This document shows, piece by piece, positions 43,115 through 51,337 of a stretch of DNA of 64,000 nucleotides (its first letter is position 1; the number at the start of each line of letters is the position of its first letter). The notes under the pieces are model-generated. The model was not told the origin of the DNA. It made no database searches and saw only the letters and a program-made list of their open reading frames with translations. The translations under genes were made by a program, and so were the position numbers. This DNA comes from G965230065 sp965230065 (GTDB lineage Bacteria; Bacteroidota; Bacteroidia; Cytophagales; Cyclobacteriaceae): assembly GCA_965230065.1 (NCBI GenBank), contig OZ245942.1, positions 5,518,001-5,582,000 of the forward strand, given 5' to 3'.

Positions 43115-43290
43115 CCCAAGGTTTGTAAGGACACAAACCTTACTGTTTTCGTGTGGGCTGTGCGGACTGGGGCCCCAGCGACCCAGCCCAAGAGGAAAGG
43201 CCGGAAAGAGCTTGCCCTCTTTTTAACCGTTCTGTGTGCCACAGACCGGGGAATGGAAATTATTAATAATCTTGATAAAAAACGTAGTAG
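43115..43290. repeat. GC-rich nested palindromes upstream of the GH2 gene
   Basis: Two or more hairpins: AAGGTTTGT/ACAAACCTT near 43117-43140, then GGGCTG ... CAGCCC (about 43157-43190) enclosing the perfect palindrome TGGGGCCCCA, and CTGTG/CACAG near 43230-43243. The region is far more GC-rich than its flanks and creates an artificial N-terminal extension of the GH2 frame. Possibly a mobile palindromic element or an mRNA structure. Confidence 0.55.
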
Positions 43291-43345
43291 CATCTTTTGT
43301 TGGTTTAGATTTTCTGGCGGACAAGTATGCCGGCACTTTTTCTTT

Positions 43346-44899
43346 TTACTTTTTGACAGGCCATTCTTTTACCCCGTTTCGGTTTGCCCAATGGCTCCAC
43401 GCTCCTTCCAGGCTGTCGGTCAAACCGGGTTGTAGTGCTGATAAATCATACAATTCAGTAGGATCTTTTGCCAAATTGTACAACTCCCAGGGCTGGTTGC
43501 GCAGTTTTACCAGTTTCATATCGCCCACCCGCACGGCTTTGTTGCCTTTGTGCTCCCAGTACAAACTGTCGTGGATGGGCGTGTTTTGTTCCTGAAACAT
43601 CCCGGCAAAACTTTTTCCATCAACCGGTACAATAGCATGCTCATTGTATTTTTCAGGATAAGTAGCCCTGGCTATGTCCAGGCAGGTGGGCATGATGTCA
43701 TTGATATGCACCGTTTCTTTCACCAGCTTTCCAGACTGTCGGATGCCTTCCGGCCAGTGTACAATAAGCGGCGTGAGGATACCTCCTTCCTGTTCCATGC
43801 TTTTGTACAGGCGGTAAGGCGTGTTGCCCACATTGGCCCAATTTTCTCCGTAAGCCACAAAAGAATTGACCGTACCAATTTCTGCTCCGGGCGACCGGTT
43901 TACCTCTTCTGCACAGGCACCGTTGTCGGAAAGAAAGAAGATTACTGTATTTTCCAACTCCCCCATATCTTCTAATTTTTTAATCAACTTTCCGATATTC
44001 TGGTCCATGCGGTCTACCTGAGCGGCGTATACTTCCATTTTGCGGGCTTCCTTTTCCTGATTTTCCATTTTATTCCAGGCTGGGAAATCCGGGTGAGAAA
44101 GCGCTGTTTCCTCAGAGATTATGTTAAGGCGTTTCTGTTTTTCGTAGCGCTTTTGGCGGATGGGTTCGTAGCCTTCATCGTACTTTCCTTCATATTTGGC
44201 AATATCCTCCGGCCAGGCCTGGAGGGGGTAATGAGGGGCGATGTAAGCCAGATAGAGGAAAAAAGGCTTATTTCCTGCCTTGTTTTCTTCTATAAAATTC
44301 ATCGCCTCGTCGGTAAAGGCATCGGTAGAATAAAAAGTATTCGAATCGGGTTTTACCAGTTTATCATTGCGGTAAATGGGGCGGTCAATAAATTTGGAGG
44401 GATAAAAGTATAAACCTCCGCCCGCGGGAATGCCATAGAAATTTTCAAATCCTCTTTTGTCGGGCCACTGGCTCCTTTCATTGCCCACATGCCACTTGCC
44501 CGACATGATGGTACTGTATCCGTTTTCTTTCAATACCTCAGCAATGGTTACGCATTGGTTATTGAGGTAGCCCTGATAGGCCGGGTCGCCCAGGTCGCTG
44601 CTCATAAAACCTACCCCGGCCCGGTGTTGGTAAAGGCCCGTAAGCAAACTGGCACGGCTGGGGCAACAACGGGACGTATTGTAGGCATGGGTAAACAGCA
44701 CGCCATTATTGGCAAGCTTATCCAGGTGAGGTGTTTGGATTTCACCCCCCATACAACTCAGGTCAGAATAGCCCATATCGTCGGCCAGAATGACGATGAT
44801 GTTGGGCTTACCAAATGCTTTCTGTGTAGGGTTTTCAGCAGTTTGGCAGGCAGTAAAGCTGAGCAATGCAATAAATAATAGGCTGATTATGCTAATCAT
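43346..44899 (-). CDS. Sulfatase (S1 family, arylsulfatase-like)
   Basis: A 517-residue lipoprotein or secreted sulfatase: MISIISLLFIALLSFTAC with lipobox at Cys18. The formylglycine motif is CCPSRASLLTG with Cys78 as the modified residue, and calcium ligands DD at 40-41 (ILADDMGYSD). GKWHVGNERS and FFLSDNGACAEE give the other catalytic blocks. It should remove sulfate from a glycan and needs a formylglycine-generating enzyme not in this window. Its ATG overlaps the stop of the beta-helix gene upstream by 4 bp, so the two are coupled. Subfamily cannot be read reliably. Confidence 0.92.
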   Translation of the reverse strand: MISIISLLFIALLSFTACQTAENPTQKAFGKPNIIVILADDMGYSDLSCMGGEIQTPHLDKLANNGVLFTHAYNTSRCCPSRASLLTGLYQHRAGVGFMSSDLGDPAYQGYLNNQCVTIAEVLKENGYSTIMSGKWHVGNERSQWPDKRGFENFYGIPAGGGLYFYPSKFIDRPIYRNDKLVKPDSNTFYSTDAFTDEAMNFIEENKAGNKPFFLYLAYIAPHYPLQAWPEDIAKYEGKYDEGYEPIRQKRYEKQKRLNIISEETALSHPDFPAWNKMENQEKEARKMEVYAAQVDRMDQNIGKLIKKLEDMGELENTVIFFLSDNGACAEEVNRSPGAEIGTVNSFVAYGENWANVGNTPYRLYKSMEQEGGILTPLIVHWPEGIRQSGKLVKETVHINDIMPTCLDIARATYPEKYNEHAIVPVDGKSFAGMFQEQNTPIHDSLYWEHKGNKAVRVGDMKLVKLRNQPWELYNLAKDPTELYDLSALQPGLTDSLEGAWSHWANRNGVKEWPVKK

Positions 44900-46377
44900 T
44901 CAAAGGAAATGTTTTTAACAAACTTATTCGTGCTGATAGATTTCAAGCTGGAAATTGTTTTCCCATTATTGATACAATTGACAAAATGAACGTCCTGAAT
45001 AAGGTGCTGCTCATCATACCCTTCGAGCACTATTTCACCACCAGAGGCGATAACATTATCAAAATACAGTCCATCAATATGCCCACGTTCGTCACGGAAA
45101 CCTGTGCTATTGCTGTAACGGGTCTTTTCAATTCTGATTTCAATGGGCCGACCTGGCTGCTCAATATAAAAGTTCTCGAACCGGATATTCCGGCATAAAG
45201 CCCAATCTGAGTGATCGCTCCGGATGCCAGCATTGGCATGTGCCAAAACTGTGATATCGCGGAATGTGATATTTTCAAAAAGCGCTGTTTCCATGGATGC
45301 CCCTACCCTTAGCCCGTTTCCGGCATGAGCATTATAAATCACGCAATCTTCAGCAATACAATTTCGGGTGGGTGGTTGGCCATTCGCTTCTGCATCTACT
45401 GCATGCCAGCCAAACCCGTCATCGCCACAGCCGATAAAGCAATTGCTGGCCTTAAAATTGGTAACCCCATCAATGTCTATTCCATCGTTATTTACACCAA
45501 AGCTCATCAGGTTCATATACTTTACTTCCACGTCATCGCAAAGCAGGAAAAGAGATTGCCACCATTCACCCGTCCGCAACCCAATACCTTCTATCTGAAT
45601 ATGTTGGGAATTTTTAAACTCCAAACCACATACTTTGTCAGGTTTGCTTGTAAAACCTCTTGCATCTATCACGCCTCGTCCACGAATGGCTACATTTTCT
45701 ACTCCTTCAGCATAAACCCTGGCTTTTACCCAGGCTCCCTGCTCTAAATAAATGGTCTGCCCGCTTTTCGGGCTTAGCAATCCAACTTCGTGTGTGCCAG
45801 CGGGAAAATAAAGTACATTGGGGTCTTCAGGATTAGGCAAGTCAGCTTCAGGCGGGGTTTGGAATAAGCAAAGGGGCTTAAAATTATTGACAGTCACCAT
45901 CAGCATTTGAGGAGCTGATACCTGGAAAACCAGCTTGTTGCCTTCTACCTTCCCTTTGATATTTTTATGATAAGGCCGGATAGAATAATTGTTGATGGGT
46001 GAAGCTGCTGTAATGGTAATCTCAGTGGGCCCTTCTACAAAAAACTGAGAAGTATGAAAAATACTATCTCCAAAACATTCTTCCCGGGCAACAAAGACTT
46101 CTTCACCGTCTACTTCTACCCGAAAAACATCACTTTTCTCTATGGCATCATAAGGAATATAACGATTCAAAGGTTTATGTTGAGCACAGGAAAGCAATAG
46201 GCTGGTTGCTAATATCAATACAGACAAATTAATTCTATCAAATGTAAACCACTGTGGTACGGCCGGGCCTCGACAGGTAAGGTGCTGGTGGCAGCGGCCG
46301 TCCGCCCCGCCTGTGTCACAGTCCCCGACAGATTTTATTTGTTTGCACTTCAGTAAATTATCCAAAGCTGTTGGCAT
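44896..46377 (-). CDS. Right-handed beta-helix glycosidase (GH28-like)
   Basis: A 493-residue protein with a parallel beta-helix: repeated turns (VENVAIRGRGVIDARGF, SQHIQIEGIGLRTGEWWQ, VEVKYMNLMSFGVNNDGIDID). The acidic pair and NNDGIDID and GCGDDGFGW resemble GH28 polygalacturonase active sites, and GNGLRVGASM stands in for GHG. It may act on an uronate-containing chain. The ATG at 46377 comes 2 bp after the stop of the upstream gene. Residues 11-45 are encoded by a GC-rich palindromic stretch (46255-46335), and the true signal (LSVLILATSLLLSC, lipobox) begins at a TTG at 46227, which may be the real start. Confidence 0.78.
   Translation of the reverse strand: MPTALDNLLKCKQIKSVGDCDTGGADGRCHQHLTCRGPAVPQWFTFDRINLSVLILATSLLLSCAQHKPLNRYIPYDAIEKSDVFRVEVDGEEVFVAREECFGDSIFHTSQFFVEGPTEITITAASPINNYSIRPYHKNIKGKVEGNKLVFQVSAPQMLMVTVNNFKPLCLFQTPPEADLPNPEDPNVLYFPAGTHEVGLLSPKSGQTIYLEQGAWVKARVYAEGVENVAIRGRGVIDARGFTSKPDKVCGLEFKNSQHIQIEGIGLRTGEWWQSLFLLCDDVEVKYMNLMSFGVNNDGIDIDGVTNFKASNCFIGCGDDGFGWHAVDAEANGQPPTRNCIAEDCVIYNAHAGNGLRVGASMETALFENITFRDITVLAHANAGIRSDHSDWALCRNIRFENFYIEQPGRPIEIRIEKTRYSNSTGFRDERGHIDGLYFDNVIASGGEIVLEGYDEQHLIQDVHFVNCINNGKTISSLKSISTNKFVKNISFE
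46255..46335. repeat. GC-rich palindromic block inside the beta-helix gene's 5' end
   Basis: ACGGCC (46259) pairs with GGCCGT (near 46297), and the CTGTGTCACAG palindrome (near 46312) is followed by TCCCCGACAG, which mirrors CGACAG earlier. The block is GC-rich against an AT-rich flank. It resembles the GC-rich palindromes before the GH2 gene at 43115-43290. Confidence 0.45.
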
Positions 46378-46379
46378 AC

Positions 46380-48209
46380 TTAATTCTTGAGTTCCTGATC
46401 AATCGGTTTTTCCTGTAGTTCCAGCGTATTGCCTTCCAACAACCCAATAAACTCCTCCAGATAGTTTTGGTACACGCCCCGGGGTGTGGTTTCATATTTT
46501 TTGCATATGGAAGCCGCAAAACCGACTGCCTCCCCCATCATACCGCAGGTACGCATTACGCGGGTACTGCCAAAAGCCACGTGGGTAGTGCTGATGTCGC
46601 GCCCGGCCATAAACAAATTTTCAATATTACGGGAGTAGAGGCAGCGGTACGGGATGGTGTAAGGCTTCACGCGGATGTGTTTGGTGGCAGCGAAAAACTC
46701 TTCCCCTTCAAAATATTTTGAATTTTCAGCATCCGGAAAATGCAAGTCGATCGTCCAGGTGGCGGTAACGCAACCATCCTTATACATCTTGCCATCCTGT
46801 ATGTCCATTTGGGTGAGAATGTGGTCGCCCAGCAATCTTCTGGATTCCCTCTTGCCACCGATGTAGGCCACCCAGGCCAGTGTATTATTGGCATATTTTT
46901 CTTTTTTGTGGTTTTTCAGGTATGACCAGTTCCCATAAATCGCCCTAAGGTTGTGATCACGGATTTCCTCGGCTTCGGTGATGGTGTTGAAATTCCCAAA
47001 GCCGGTTTCCCACTGCCAGTCGGCCTTGTGGTCATCAATGTGGTATTCATCAGAAAACTGAATGGCCCAGGGTGTTTCAGGAAAAGTGGAGACCGTGTCG
47101 GTTTCTACCGAAGCCCAAAGGTTGGAAGTACCCAGGGTAAAGTTATCTGCCTCTTTCGGTGCCAATGGCTCGCCCGTTTCTTCCCGGCTTTCGCGGCCCA
47201 TGCGGTAGTCGGCCCCGGCCAGGTAGCCCAGGGTACCATCGCCCGTGCAATCGGCAAACAAAGCCCCTGCAAAGCGGTATTCCTGATTGGTTTCAATGTT
47301 TCTTCCCACCACAGCCACAATTTTGTCGTCTTCCATCTCTACTTCATACATATGGGTATTGAGATAGAGGGAAATGTTTTTCTCAGCTTTTACTACATCC
47401 AATTTGCGTTTGTCGCCATATTCTTTTCCATTGGGGTTACCATTGCCAGGGTCGCCATTGTCCAGTTCACGCACAATACGGCCCAGGGTTGGGTAGTGGT
47501 TTTTGTCCACATCGCCCATGAGGTGTACCCGCACTTCAGAGCTGTTGTTGCCTCCCAGTACAGGTCGATTTTGTATTAAAGCAACTTTTAATCCTCTTCT
47601 GGAGGCAGAAATGGCGGTGCAGGTACCGGCCATACCTCCGCCTACCACCACCAGGTCAAAAGTTCCGGCATCGATGGGCGCATCGGTCAGGCCAAGCATT
47701 TCTTTACGGAATGCAGTGAGTGCTGCCAATTCGTTCGGAGGGGTAAATTTTTTAGAAGTGGTAAAAACGATGGCATCACAACGGCCGTCAAAGCCGGTTA
47801 AGTCTTTCAGGGTGAGTTGTACCTGTTTGCTTTTCACTTCGGTTGTGCCCCCGTAATACCATTGCCAAGCATCAGAACCAGAGGAACCGAAGACTTGATC
47901 CAGGGGTTCATCATCCAGCAATACCTGGAATTTGCCAGGGCCTTTGGGGAAAGGTGCCCAGTCTTTGGTACGCACCCAGATGTGGTATTCCCCTTTTTCA
48001 GGAAAATTTACTACGGTAGTGGCATCTTCCACGGGCCGGCCCATGCCGTGGGCTAAAATGTAGGATGATTTCATCACGTCGAAAGACTGCTGATCGATCA
48101 CCCACCCACCTTTATCTTGAAAGGATTCAGTTTCTACAAAAATTGTTTGCTGGGCAAATACGGCTCCTGCAAACAGGAGCAGAATGATTGTTATTAATGG
48201 TTTTTTCAT
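46380..48209 (-). CDS. PF12831-type FAD-dependent oxidoreductase, exported (copy 2)
   Basis: 609 residues from ATG 48209 (MKKPLITIILLLFAGAVFAQ), a clear Sec signal; the longer frame to 48242 overlaps the upstream gene. The first 150 residues form a beta-rich module (IFVETESFQDKGGWVIDQ, HIWVRTKDWAPFPKGP) like the xanthan-lyase-type carbohydrate-binding domain. Then come FAD motifs LVVVGGGMAGTCTAISAS, VLGGNNSSEVRVH, and GRDISTTHVAFGSTRVMRTC. It is periplasmic or outer-membrane associated. Its upstream gene (48229-49362) encodes a flavinylation-motif protein with a short gap, and the next gene pair repeats the same arrangement. Substrate is probably a sugar hydroxyl. Confidence 0.85.
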   Translation of the reverse strand: MKKPLITIILLLFAGAVFAQQTIFVETESFQDKGGWVIDQQSFDVMKSSYILAHGMGRPVEDATTVVNFPEKGEYHIWVRTKDWAPFPKGPGKFQVLLDDEPLDQVFGSSGSDAWQWYYGGTTEVKSKQVQLTLKDLTGFDGRCDAIVFTTSKKFTPPNELAALTAFRKEMLGLTDAPIDAGTFDLVVVGGGMAGTCTAISASRRGLKVALIQNRPVLGGNNSSEVRVHLMGDVDKNHYPTLGRIVRELDNGDPGNGNPNGKEYGDKRKLDVVKAEKNISLYLNTHMYEVEMEDDKIVAVVGRNIETNQEYRFAGALFADCTGDGTLGYLAGADYRMGRESREETGEPLAPKEADNFTLGTSNLWASVETDTVSTFPETPWAIQFSDEYHIDDHKADWQWETGFGNFNTITEAEEIRDHNLRAIYGNWSYLKNHKKEKYANNTLAWVAYIGGKRESRRLLGDHILTQMDIQDGKMYKDGCVTATWTIDLHFPDAENSKYFEGEEFFAATKHIRVKPYTIPYRCLYSRNIENLFMAGRDISTTHVAFGSTRVMRTCGMMGEAVGFAASICKKYETTPRGVYQNYLEEFIGLLEGNTLELQEKPIDQELKN

Positions 48210-48228
48210 AAGATTAGGTTTTTGGCTT

Positions 48229-49362
48229 TTAGTTCTTCTCATAACTGCTAATCGCCTTTTTAGCTTTCTTCTTTTTCAACCCCAGTGCTTTTAAAGTTTC
48301 ATATCCTTTTTCAGCATAAATAGGGTTTTCATGGTTTACCAATGCCACAATATGATCCACTGCAATTTCTGAAAGAGAGGTTTTATTTTTTTTAAATAAA
48401 CTCAGCATTTCGTCCAATTGACTTTGGCTTAATTCATCTAATTGCCCTGACAGCAAATCCATGCTTTTGCCAGATACTTTTACTTCCTGCAACTTTTGCA
48501 GCATTTTGTCCTGGCTTTTGTAATTTAAATTTTCAAATCGCCCCACCAATTTGCCCTGCCACACTTCATTTTCAAAAATTGTAATAGGAATTTTATCAAT
48601 CGCATATTGTGACACAAAAACGCCTCCTTCATCCAGCAAAGCCAAAATATCAGGCATATAATCAGGATATTGCCCGGCAGGAATACGGTCCAGAGCGTAA
48701 TAGAGATAAGGGTAATGAGTGGAATGGAGAAAGTTTTGCAGCAAGACCTCATTCCATAAGCCTTTGGTGTGTAGGGGTATTCTTTCGGAAATTTCCCCGT
48801 TTACTATATGCCAAAGTGTGTAAACGGTGTATACTGCCCCACTTACCACAGCTTTCTCCACGGATTTTTTGGTAGCTCCCGTAACTGCATCCACTTCTGC
48901 AGAAACCAGTTTGGTATTTTCATCTATCAAATCTTCTACCTTTTGATCTTCTAACAGGGAATGTTTGTCCGACAATATTCCCTGTAGTTTTTCGTAATCT
49001 TCTTTGGTAAATTCTTCATGGTCAAACTTGGTCAGCGGCCAATGAGGAGGCACTTCATATTTATGGAAATTTCCAAGCAAATCCCAATACAAGTTTATCT
49101 CTACCAAATGGCAAAGGCTGTCTTCACACACCGGCGTTTTGATGTGGCTGAAATAATAATCGGGCATATCCTGTGCATTGTACACCAATTCTACTTCCAT
49201 CAGGATAGAGTCTTCGGAATAGACTTCAAATGCCTTTTCCTGCCGTAAATTAGTGTTTGCAAAAAACAAAAAAGACGTTGATAATGACAGCACAAAAATT
49301 ACTATCGCGCGGCGAACCGTCAGGAATAATCTAATTGGCCTATACATTTGATATTTAATCAT
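48229..49362 (-). CDS. Exported protein with ApbE-type flavinylation motif (copy 1)
   Basis: A 377-residue protein of no named family that I know. An N-terminal hydrophobic signal is VIFVLSLSTSFLFFA. Residues 158-164 read DAVTGAT, matching the Dxx(S/T)GA(T/S) motif at which ApbE attaches FMN in NqrC/RnfG and FMN-binding proteins; a helix ending in LWHIVNGE follows. A CEDSLCH pair (79-85) is shared with the second copy as C-x4-C, probably a disulfide. The C-terminal half is helical and repeat-like (HEAT-type). It sits directly upstream of an FAD oxidoreductase, and the same pair recurs at 49419-52435, so these two proteins likely work as electron partners. Function inferred. Confidence 0.7.
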   Translation of the reverse strand: MIKYQMYRPIRLFLTVRRAIVIFVLSLSTSFLFFANTNLRQEKAFEVYSEDSILMEVELVYNAQDMPDYYFSHIKTPVCEDSLCHLVEINLYWDLLGNFHKYEVPPHWPLTKFDHEEFTKEDYEKLQGILSDKHSLLEDQKVEDLIDENTKLVSAEVDAVTGATKKSVEKAVVSGAVYTVYTLWHIVNGEISERIPLHTKGLWNEVLLQNFLHSTHYPYLYYALDRIPAGQYPDYMPDILALLDEGGVFVSQYAIDKIPITIFENEVWQGKLVGRFENLNYKSQDKMLQKLQEVKVSGKSMDLLSGQLDELSQSQLDEMLSLFKKNKTSLSEIAVDHIVALVNHENPIYAEKGYETLKALGLKKKKAKKAISSYEKN

Positions 49363-49387
49363 CTCTCATAATTCTTTAAGGAATTTT

Positions 49388-49404
49388 ATTGTCTAATTGA
49401 CAAT
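49388..49404. promoter_or_regulatory. Palindrome between the two oxidoreductase pairs
   Basis: ATTGTCtaattGACAAT is a 6-bp inverted repeat with a 5-bp centre, 26 bp before the ATG at 49362. It may be an operator or an mRNA structure between gene pairs. Confidence 0.35.
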
Positions 49405-49418
49405 ATGCAACTTCATCT

Positions 49419-51317
49419 TTACTCCAGGTAACACCGGACTTCAAAAACTCTGGCTAAGGGATCTCCATTGGTTTTTTGTATTTTTATACGAATACTCTCC
49501 GCTTCTACAGGGTCAAAAGTATGTTCTACCTGCCTGAGGAAATTGTTTTGTACGCTGGCCAGCACGGTCATTTTATCCTTACATTTTGCTTCTATGGTAT
49601 AATCAGCAACGGTTTCAGGCTGAGGACATCTTTCCTGATTAAAATATACGGTGTCCTGGGGTGAAATGCGCAAGTGACGGTGCAAACCGGTATCAAAGGT
49701 CAGCTGTACCAGATTCAGTTTAACCGGCCCTTCCCAGCTTAGTTCTATCCAGGGTTCTTCGTTTGAAATCTCAGCACGCCACTGGTGGGGATTGCCATCA
49801 TGTACGTCTCTGTTGTACCCATCAATCACATGAACTGCCAGACCATCTTCTGTTTCAGTAGAGGCTTTCACTTTGGCTTTTCTTGCCAGGTCTTTTTCAT
49901 CCTCATTCTGAACGCCTAAAATTGCCTGATCCTGGCGCAGCAATATTTGCTGAAATTCTGACATACTTTTTTCCTGGTTTGCAAGCTGATTTGGTGAAAT
50001 CTGATGTTGTGTACAGTAAGCCATAGCGGTACCTATTGCCTGCCCCATCGTAGCACAGGTTGCCATCACCCGGGTAGATGACAAAGCAACATGGGATACA
50101 CTTATGTTTCGTCCGGCCAACAAAAGATTCTTCAGATCCTTACTGTACAACGATTTGAAAGGAATAGAATACGGCGCCTTCAGAGGAATGGAAATGTAAG
50201 GCACTATCCCTGTAGTATTCATGCCTCCCGGAGGATGGTCATCCAGGGGCCAGCCTCCATAGGCTACTCTGTCAGGGAATAGCTTTGCCGACTGAATATC
50301 CTCCTGTTTCATGATATAATCTCCAACAACTCGCCGGCTTTCCCGTTTGCCGGGGATCATGCCTACCCATGACAATGCCCAGTTTTCAGATTCCGGGTGG
50401 TTCCCTGAATTTTTAATGTAATCCCATACACCAAAAAGCACGCTCAATAGATCATGTCTGTTTTGTTGTCCGTCTTTTACAGTATTTTCCATTCCGCCCA
50501 ATTCAAGCCACCAATACCCATACTCCCACTGATTTATTTTACGGTGCACAAAATCCTTGGCTGTATATTTTCTGGCCCATTTGGGAGGCGTGTAAGGCAT
50601 TATTTTATCATGCTTCTGGGACATGAAAAGCAAACTGTTCCCCATAGTTTTATTGTCTGCCACATCCACAGCCAGCGATTCTCCCCATTCTGACTTTGCT
50701 TCCCTACCCCACATATACTCCGCTCCAGCCCTTGCGGCGAGGGTGGCATCACCGGTGCAATCGGCATACAATTTGGCTTTGATCTCATACAACTCTTCGG
50801 TTGGGGAGCATATGGCTTTGATCTTGGTGATTTCTCCATTGGTTACTGCCGCATCAAAAAGAGCAGTATCCAGCAACAGGGTAATATTTTCTTCAGAACG
50901 TATCTTATCATACATAATGTAGTCCCACATTTCATAGGAACGCTGCGGATTCTCTGCCGCTTCTGTAAGCACCAATTCTTCCAATATGCCGGTTTCCCTC
51001 CATACCTGATGTAACTGGCTGGCACCGCAAATGTGCATTCTGATTTCACTGCTGGCATTACCTCCCAGGCGGGACCGATCCTGAATCAGTATGACTTTGG
51101 CTCCGTTTCTGGCTGCTGCAAGCGCCGCACAAACGCCAGCCATGCCACCTCCGGCGATGAGCACATCCGTATCATACGATCTCTTTACGTATACATCCGT
51201 GTCGATGGTACTGACATCTTCTTCCGGATTTTGACTAAATAGCGTGATCGGATTTGCAAAAAAAGCTCCGGAACCAGCCCCAAAAGCCTTGATAAATTCT
51301 CTTCTTTTCGTCTGCAT
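49419..51317 (-). CDS. PF12831-type FAD-dependent oxidoreductase, Tat-exported (copy 3)
   Basis: A 632-residue enzyme. It starts MQTKRREFIKAFGAGSGAFF, a twin-arginine signal, so it is exported folded with FAD. The FAD motifs are VLIAGGGMAGVCAALAAARN, RLGGNASSEIRMH and GRNISVSHVALSSTRVMATC. The C-terminal 150 residues (from IDGYNRDVHDGNPHQWRAE) look like a discoidin/F5-F8-type sugar-binding domain. It is the downstream partner of a flavinylation-motif protein at 51338-52435, 20 bp away. The parallel with copy 2 suggests a duplicated two-gene unit that diverged in export route (Tat here, Sec there). Confidence 0.86.
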   Translation of the reverse strand: MQTKRREFIKAFGAGSGAFFANPITLFSQNPEEDVSTIDTDVYVKRSYDTDVLIAGGGMAGVCAALAAARNGAKVILIQDRSRLGGNASSEIRMHICGASQLHQVWRETGILEELVLTEAAENPQRSYEMWDYIMYDKIRSEENITLLLDTALFDAAVTNGEITKIKAICSPTEELYEIKAKLYADCTGDATLAARAGAEYMWGREAKSEWGESLAVDVADNKTMGNSLLFMSQKHDKIMPYTPPKWARKYTAKDFVHRKINQWEYGYWWLELGGMENTVKDGQQNRHDLLSVLFGVWDYIKNSGNHPESENWALSWVGMIPGKRESRRVVGDYIMKQEDIQSAKLFPDRVAYGGWPLDDHPPGGMNTTGIVPYISIPLKAPYSIPFKSLYSKDLKNLLLAGRNISVSHVALSSTRVMATCATMGQAIGTAMAYCTQHQISPNQLANQEKSMSEFQQILLRQDQAILGVQNEDEKDLARKAKVKASTETEDGLAVHVIDGYNRDVHDGNPHQWRAEISNEEPWIELSWEGPVKLNLVQLTFDTGLHRHLRISPQDTVYFNQERCPQPETVADYTIEAKCKDKMTVLASVQNNFLRQVEHTFDPVEAESIRIKIQKTNGDPLARVFEVRCYLE

Positions 51318-51337
51318 GATAAGTTCAAATATTAATG

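Noticed and set aside
46953..47579. A 208-codon plus-strand open frame
   Set aside because: It is antisense to the FAD oxidoreductase at 46380-48209, and its low-complexity hydrophobic sequence is what reverse-strand reading gives.
48229..49362. Haem-binding CxxxxCH motif in the flavinylation-motif protein
   Set aside because: The His after the second cysteine (CEDSLCH) is Tyr in the paralogue (CKDGLCY), so a disulfide is more likely.
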